Below, piece by piece: positions 5,933-8,925 of a stretch of DNA of 8,925 bases (the stretch's first letter is position 1; each line of letters begins with the position of its first letter). The notes beneath the pieces are model-generated. The model did no database searches, was not told where the DNA came from, and was given only the letters and a program-made list of their open reading frames with translations. The translations under genes and the position numbers were made by a program. Origin of the DNA: Methylococcaceae bacterium UBA7658 (lineage in GTDB: Bacteria; Pseudomonadota; Gammaproteobacteria; Methylococcales; Methylomonadaceae); assembly GCA_002483425.1 (NCBI GenBank), contig DLHW01000073.1, forward strand, positions 8,061 through 16,985, given 5' to 3'.

Positions 5933-6035
5933 GCTAACGTTTAGATGAAAAGCTCAAGCTGTTTATTCCAGGAGTATCGCTCTTAACTGCAATGTGGCAC
6001 AAGCTTTTGATAGCAATATTGATAGCATTGTTAGA
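5933..6035 (-). repeat. attC-like element between the GNAT and methyltransferase genes
   Basis: On the minus strand this 103-nt stretch starts with TCTAACAA, whose TAA is the GNAT stop, and ends with CGTTAGC; the CTAAC and GTTAG cores are complementary. Inside are inverted arms at 5945-5954 and 6002-6011 (ATGAAAAGCT against AGCTTTTGAT, one mismatch). A 12-bp tandem duplication (TTGATAGCA plus ATA, 6007-6027) lengthens one arm; removing one copy makes the two arms nearly equal. Box order, stop codon in the first box, length and a ribosome site directly after the last box all fit an integron attC site. It is degenerate and not proven functional. Confidence 0.5.
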
Positions 6036-6405
6036 AATGATGTTTAGCATATTGGTGAATATCGAAGTATTGGTTATGTTTCATTACTTCCTGTGTCAGT
6101 ACACCTTCCAACCGATAACCGTTCTTTTCAAGGACTTTCATTGACGCAGTATTCGGGGCAAGGACAGGAGCGTAAAGCTTACTAAAACCTAATTTTTCAA
6201 AAGCCAACTCGGTCAGTTTTCCCAGTGCAACGGGGACTATACCCTTTCCCCAATAATCTTCACCGAGCCAATAGCCGATTTCCGCGACATGCTCCCGCCA
6301 TCCCATTTGCGGTGTAATGCCCACACTACCCACAAACTCGCTATTCCATTCTATCACTTTCGTTACAGCGCCGTTTTCATGGGAACCCGCCGCTATGTAC
6401 CTCAC
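6031..6405 (-). pseudogene. GNAT-family N-acetyltransferase (RimJ/RimL-like), 5'-truncated
   Basis: The C-terminal 124 residues of an acetyltransferase. They hold FVGSVGI (strand 4 region), EIGYWLGEDYWGKGIVPVAL (the acetyl-CoA loop Y-W-G-K-G-I), LYAPVLAPNTASMKVLEKNGY (the N-x-x-S-x-x-V-L-E-K-x-G-Y signature) and EGVLTQEVMKHNQYFD to the end. The listed start is a GTG at 6403-6405, but homology runs upstream of it (RSYKDAVRYIAAG) to about 6423, where an in-frame TAA (6427-6429) and unrelated sequence begin. About 45-50 N-terminal residues, including the first strand and helix of the fold, are missing, so an active enzyme is unlikely. The break faces the IS110 relic, suggesting rearrangement linked to that element. 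The stop codon lies inside the first box of the attC-like site. Confidence 0.75.
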
Positions 6406-6423
6406 CGCATCCTTGTATGATCG

Positions 6424-6614
6424 TTTTTAACAAAAATATCCAATATGATGGAGTAAGCTTTACGTGTTCATTGGGAGGCCGTCGCATCCTGAGGACTGGT
6501 TTAAACCAGAGCCTGTGATTGTAGATTGGCCCCCGCCCTATTCACCGATGCCGTGAGTATCCGAGGCCTGGAGCCTGTATACACAAGGATGGCAGGCGCC
6601 TATTCAGGGCCGGG
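6424..6614. other. Unassigned segment between the truncated GNAT and the IS110 relic
   Basis: There is no recognisable gene in these 190 bases. The segment contains a perfect 14-bp palindrome, CTGGTTTAAACCAG (6496-6509). It also has a short plus-strand frame from GTG 6464 to TGA 6556 encoding 30 residues rich in proline and tryptophan (HPEDWFKPEPVIVDWPPPYS), which reads like a protein C-terminus but matches no family I know. It may be the left flank of the IS relic or debris from a deletion. Confidence 0.3.
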
Positions 6615-6823
6615 AACAAACTACACGCACTCGAGGCCGCGCAAGAGACTCCGAAGGCGGTGCTGAAAGACGCCCAGCTCGCCATCACGCAACTGGAAAA
6701 ACGCATCGACCGCTTGACGGCGGAAGCCTTGGCCTTGATTGGCGAGTTCCCTGAGCTTGCGCGGGTGGTTAGCCTTGCTCACCGGCGTCAAGGGCGTCGC
6801 AAAGGCCAGCGCCATCGCATTGA

Positions 6824-6840
6824 TACCCACAGGGCACAAG
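6824..6840 (+). repeat. Micro-insertion copy 1 (TACCC-ACA-GGGCACAAG)
   Basis: Removing 17 bp here joins ASAIALI directly to GELLLLPPG, as in intact IS110 transposases. The motif is shared with the copies at 6947 and 7135: ACCC, three variable bases, GGG, then CAYAAR and a T that also occurs before the unit. Confidence 0.6.
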
Positions 6841-6897
6841 TAGGCGAGTTGCTGCTATTGCCGCCCGGCCTGTCGCACCGGGAATGGGTCAAGCCTG

Positions 6898-6916
6898 CCC
6901 TGAGCTTGCCGAAGGG
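6898..6916 (+). repeat. Dispersed GC-rich repeat (CCCTGAGCTTGCCGAAGGG) inserted in the IS relic
   Basis: The 19-bp core with CCCT...AGGG ends resembles a short repeat (CCCTGAGCTTGTCGAAGGG type) that I recall as scattered through many proteobacterial genomes. It replaces the few residues expected between HREWV and GFDPR, adding about 23 bp and shifting the frame. Confidence 0.5.
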
Positions 6917-6946
6917 CTTGCGGGGTTTGATCCGAGAGATTTCGAG

Positions 6947-6963
6947 TACCCAAAGGGCATAAA
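6947..6963 (+). repeat. Micro-insertion copy 2 (TACCC-AAA-GGGCATAAA)
   Basis: Removing 17 bp joins RDFE to SGNSAHKKARLSKA in one frame, as the family expects (x-F-x-S-G-x-S-x-x-K-K-A-R-L-S-K). It has the same layout as copies 1 and 3, with a T on each side of the unit. Confidence 0.6.
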
Positions 6964-7134
6964 TCCGGCAATAGCGCCCACAAGAAAGCGCGGCTGTCGA
7001 AGGCCACCGGCACCTCCGGGCTGCGCTTGACATGCCCGCCCTAAGCGCCAAGACCCACGACTGATATGTGGCGGCGTATTTTCAGCATCTCCTGGCGAAC
7101 GGCAAGAAACTGTTGCAGGCGGTCTGCGCAGTCA

Positions 7135-7152
7135 TACCCTCTGGGGCACAAG
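7135..7152 (+). repeat. Micro-insertion copy 3 (TACCC-TCT-GGGGCACAAG)
   Basis: An 18-bp in-frame insertion. Removing it turns AV-IPSGAQV-RKLLH into AVMRKLLH, the usual IS110 C-terminal text (C-A-V-M-R-K-L-L-H). One base longer than the other two copies because of an extra G. Confidence 0.6.
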
Positions 7153-7292
7153 TGAGGAAACTGCTCCACGCGAGCCACGGGATGCTGAAGCCCAACAAAG
7201 CATTCGGCAATACTCGTTTTTATTCAATCCCGGTCATTGCCGGACAACCGTAATTAACCATTTATTAATTGACTTTTAACAGAGTATCTACA

Positions 7293-8588
7293 TTAGAGCA
7301 GGTTACGGGTTTTAGGCGTTAATACATATGCTCGAAACTTTCCGTTGCGGATACCATAACCGACAATTTTGTCCTTATCGTTAATGTCGAGGGCCCAAAT
7401 TAACTCCCACTTAGTATTCTTAGGAATGAGCTTATTTAAATCCGTAAGACGGCCTTGACGGTAAAGGTAAGCGTGTTGTTTGAATTTGGTGCACGGTATT
7501 TCTTTGTCGCCTGGGCCAGGACAAGTAGATTCATAGGGTACGTCCATGATACCGACTACTTTTCCGTTGTTATTAATACTAAAAGGTATCGTCATTGGGC
7601 TACCTGTTAATCTAAATGATGTCAACTCACCGTTCCGGTAGAGAAATGAGCGAAAAGCGCTCTGATTTGGCATTAAAAACTCTCCTACGATATCGCCACG
7701 ATTATTGATGTCGCGCGCGTAACTCTCCGAGTTTTCGAAGTTTGGATCTTTGCTTGGATTGAGGTCTGTCATTTTGCCATTGGCAAACAAAAAGGCATGA
7801 GCCCTGCCAAATAACGAATTTGAAGAAAATCCGACAATATGGCCGTTGTTATTAATGGCATTAGCGACGCTGTAACCTCCTAAAGAACCAATATCTTTGA
7901 TAATACCTTTAGTGTGAAGAAAAGCGTGCCTATTTAGCGTATCAATGTAGGAAAAACCCACGGTTTTGCCCGCATCGTTATTCGCCAAAGCGGTGCCGGT
8001 TAACCCAAAACTGGTAACGCCCCCTAAGGAGCCTAACAGCAGTGTCCGGTTTTTAGTAATATCTAACACCGCCGGCACAAAGAGATTTTCGCTGGTTATG
8101 CCGCCAGCGACTTGACCATGAATATTGATGCTTTCAATCGTCTCGATTTTAGGAAAAAGATCGGTCATTTTGCCTTGAGAGTAGACAAAAGGATGAGTCG
8201 CCAAATCACCCGCAATGCGGGATAATCCGACTATCATATCTTTGTTATTGATTGCATAAGCAAAACTTTCCGTTCCGCCAAGACTGCCGAGATCTCTCAC
8301 CTTGTACTGGCTGGAGAACGTCCTATTTTTCAAGGCCGTCGCGATTGAACGTTCGGTGTATATTGTGCTTTTAGCGAGTGAAAATTTATTGACGCCATAA
8401 ACGTCTTGGTACAACCTTCGGGCGATTTCGGAATTACCGACAGTGTCAGACTGTGTACGGAAACTGAAAGCCGAAGCAGATAAGCTCAATCCCAATATAA
8501 ACATACAGAATGCAACGAAAGAAAATCGAACAATAAATTTGTTTGAGTCACTATCTGTTATGCTTTGAAAGAACGTGTTAAATTTCAT
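7293..8588 (-). CDS. HAF-repeat protein, predicted exported
   Basis: A 431-residue protein starting at ATG 8586-8588; the frame is open further upstream to a GTG at 8714, but AAGGA at 8594-8598 fixes this start. Residues 18-40 (FIVRFSFVAFCMFILGLSLS, then ASA) form a signal-peptide-like hydrophobic segment with a possible cut after SASA. The rest is about six repeats of 50-60 residues. Each combines an H-A-F-x-x-x-x-G-x-x-x-D-L unit (HPFVYSQGKMTDL, HAFLHTKGIIKDI, HAFLFANGKMTDL, RSFLYRNGELTSF, HAYLYRQGRLTDL) with I-N-N-x-G-x-I-V-G (AINNKDMIVG, AINNNGHIVG, DINNRGDIVG, SINNNGKVVG, DINDKDKIVG). GSLGG follows several units. Such proteins are thought to be extracellular and probably beta-propeller-like; function unknown. 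It is separated from the cassette-like run by the IS relic and is probably transcribed independently. Confidence 0.85.
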   Translation of the reverse strand: MKFNTFFQSITDSDSNKFIVRFSFVAFCMFILGLSLSASAFSFRTQSDTVGNSEIARRLYQDVYGVNKFSLAKSTIYTERSIATALKNRTFSSQYKVRDLGSLGGTESFAYAINNKDMIVGLSRIAGDLATHPFVYSQGKMTDLFPKIETIESINIHGQVAGGITSENLFVPAVLDITKNRTLLLGSLGGVTSFGLTGTALANNDAGKTVGFSYIDTLNRHAFLHTKGIIKDIGSLGGYSVANAINNNGHIVGFSSNSLFGRAHAFLFANGKMTDLNPSKDPNFENSESYARDINNRGDIVGEFLMPNQSAFRSFLYRNGELTSFRLTGSPMTIPFSINNNGKVVGIMDVPYESTCPGPGDKEIPCTKFKQHAYLYRQGRLTDLNKLIPKNTKWELIWALDINDKDKIVGYGIRNGKFRAYVLTPKTRNLL

Positions 8589-8925
8589 TATTTTCCTTAA
8601 ATTAGATTTGAAATTGCTACTTGATAAACTGTGGTGTTGAAAATCCAATTTTAAAATTAGAGTCATAGGATCGCGCCAAACGACTGCAGCATCGGTCGAG
8701 AAAACAAATCGCACTAGCGATGCGCCTCGTTCCTTGGCAGCATCCTAATAAGCCCATCTTAGTGACCTCGACCCACTGCTATCCCACAGTTTAATAAGAA
8801 AGACGGCCTAAGAACCTAGTATTTGGATTATAATTAGATTAACGATAACTTATTGAAACACATAGGAGCTTAAGCTATGGCGCATTATAGTACAGTTAAA
8901 TGGATACCGTCTTAAAAGCCATTAA
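8589..8925. other. Intergenic region upstream of the HAF gene, no established gene
   Basis: About 340 bases without a supported gene. The minus-strand promoter of the HAF gene should lie here, but I see no convincing -35/-10 pair. On the plus strand a TATAAT hexamer (8829-8834, without a good -35) precedes AGGAG (8864-8868) and an ATG at 8877 that opens only 12 codons (MAHYSTVKWIPS, stop at 8913-8915). That could be a tiny peptide, or the shifted or truncated start of a gene beyond the window. Confidence 0.4.
8594..8598 (-). promoter_or_regulatory. Ribosome binding site fixing the HAF-protein start
   Basis: AAGGA lies five bases before the ATG at 8588 on the minus strand. It supports this start, directly before the signal-peptide-like segment, over the in-frame GTG at 8714. 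Confidence 0.55.

Larger units (their letters stand above)
6615..7253 (+). pseudogene. IS110-family transposase remnant, C-terminal part, heavily degraded
   Basis: Joining frames recovers the C-terminal Transposase_20 (IS116/IS110/IS902) half of an IS110-type transposase. The pieces are NKLHALEAAQETPKAVLKDA, LEKRIDRLTAEALALIGEFP and LLTGVKGVAKASAIAL. They continue with GELLLLPPGLSHREWV, GFDPRDFE, SGNSAHKKARLSKA, HLRAALDMPALSAKTHD, YVAAYFQHLLANGKK and RKLLHASHGMLKPNKAF. The N-terminal DEDD catalytic half is absent. Lesions visible: an extra C at 6773-6774, three 17-18 bp insertions at 6824, 6947 and 7135, an insertion of about 23 bp around 6898-6916, a shift near 7010 and a TGA at 7062-7064. 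It cannot make a working transposase. IS110 elements lack clear terminal inverted repeats, so the element boundaries cannot be set. It is the only plus-strand gene relic here. Confidence 0.85.

Noticed and set aside
6788..7051. Minus-strand frame opposite the IS110 relic (contains FGKLRAG)
   Set aside because: FGKLRAG is the antisense reading of the dispersed CCCTGAGCTTGCCGAAGGG repeat; the coding signal is on plus.
7252..7270. AATTAA-N7-TTAATT hairpin after the HAF stop, considered as a terminator
   Set aside because: The stem is only six A/T pairs with no following U-run in either direction, too weak to support termination.
1..8925. CRISPR arrays, tRNA or rRNA genes
   Set aside because: No regularly spaced identical repeats, cloverleaf-like sequences or conserved rRNA stretches were seen on reading both strands.

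Overview
The window looks like bacterial accessory DNA, probably from a gammaproteobacterium (possibly a methanotroph relative; this is a guess from gene families, moderate GC and the IS110 relic, with no taxonomic marker present). Nearly everything is read from the minus strand. From right to left it holds a secreted HAF-repeat protein (7293-8588), a plus-strand wreck of an IS110-family transposase (6615-7253), a 5'-truncated GNAT acetyltransferase (6031-6405), and then a tightly packed run of eleven small genes ending in a gene cut by the left edge.

In transcription order the run is: SAM-dependent methyltransferase, PhzF-family protein, DUF6151 (GFA-fold) protein, TfoX C-terminal-domain protein, VOC/glyoxalase-fold protein, peroxiredoxin, GNAT acetyltransferase (broken), GFA-family zinc protein (broken), second GNAT (broken), SGNH/GDSL hydrolase and a GyrI-like protein (partial). 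Several junctions are stop/start overlaps (ATGA at 3276-3279, ATGA at 1623-1626, TAATG at 706-710), so those genes are probably translated together. The families suggest small-molecule modification and stress or electrophile detoxification, but no single pathway is evident.

Three neighbours at 708-2184 are all broken, by a +1 shift, by a -1 shift in an A-run, and by an amber codon plus a +1 shift. The ancestral stop of each is still recognisable, and two of those stops still overlap the next gene. This is either recent decay of a block of genes or a patch of poor sequence; the amber codon argues against homopolymer error alone.

The gene families are typical of integron gene cassettes, and I found attC-like remnants: a fairly good one at 5933-6035, a compact one at 3567-3617, and a half-site built into the methyltransferase C-terminus (5085-5120). 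No integrase or attI is in the window. My main hypothesis is an old, immobilised cassette array that has fused into an operon.

The IS110 relic carries three 17-18 bp insertions of one small motif (T-ACCC-N3-GGG-CAYAAR), each splitting a recognisable transposase reading frame, plus a different 19-bp repeat. These micro-insertions are the least explained feature of the window.
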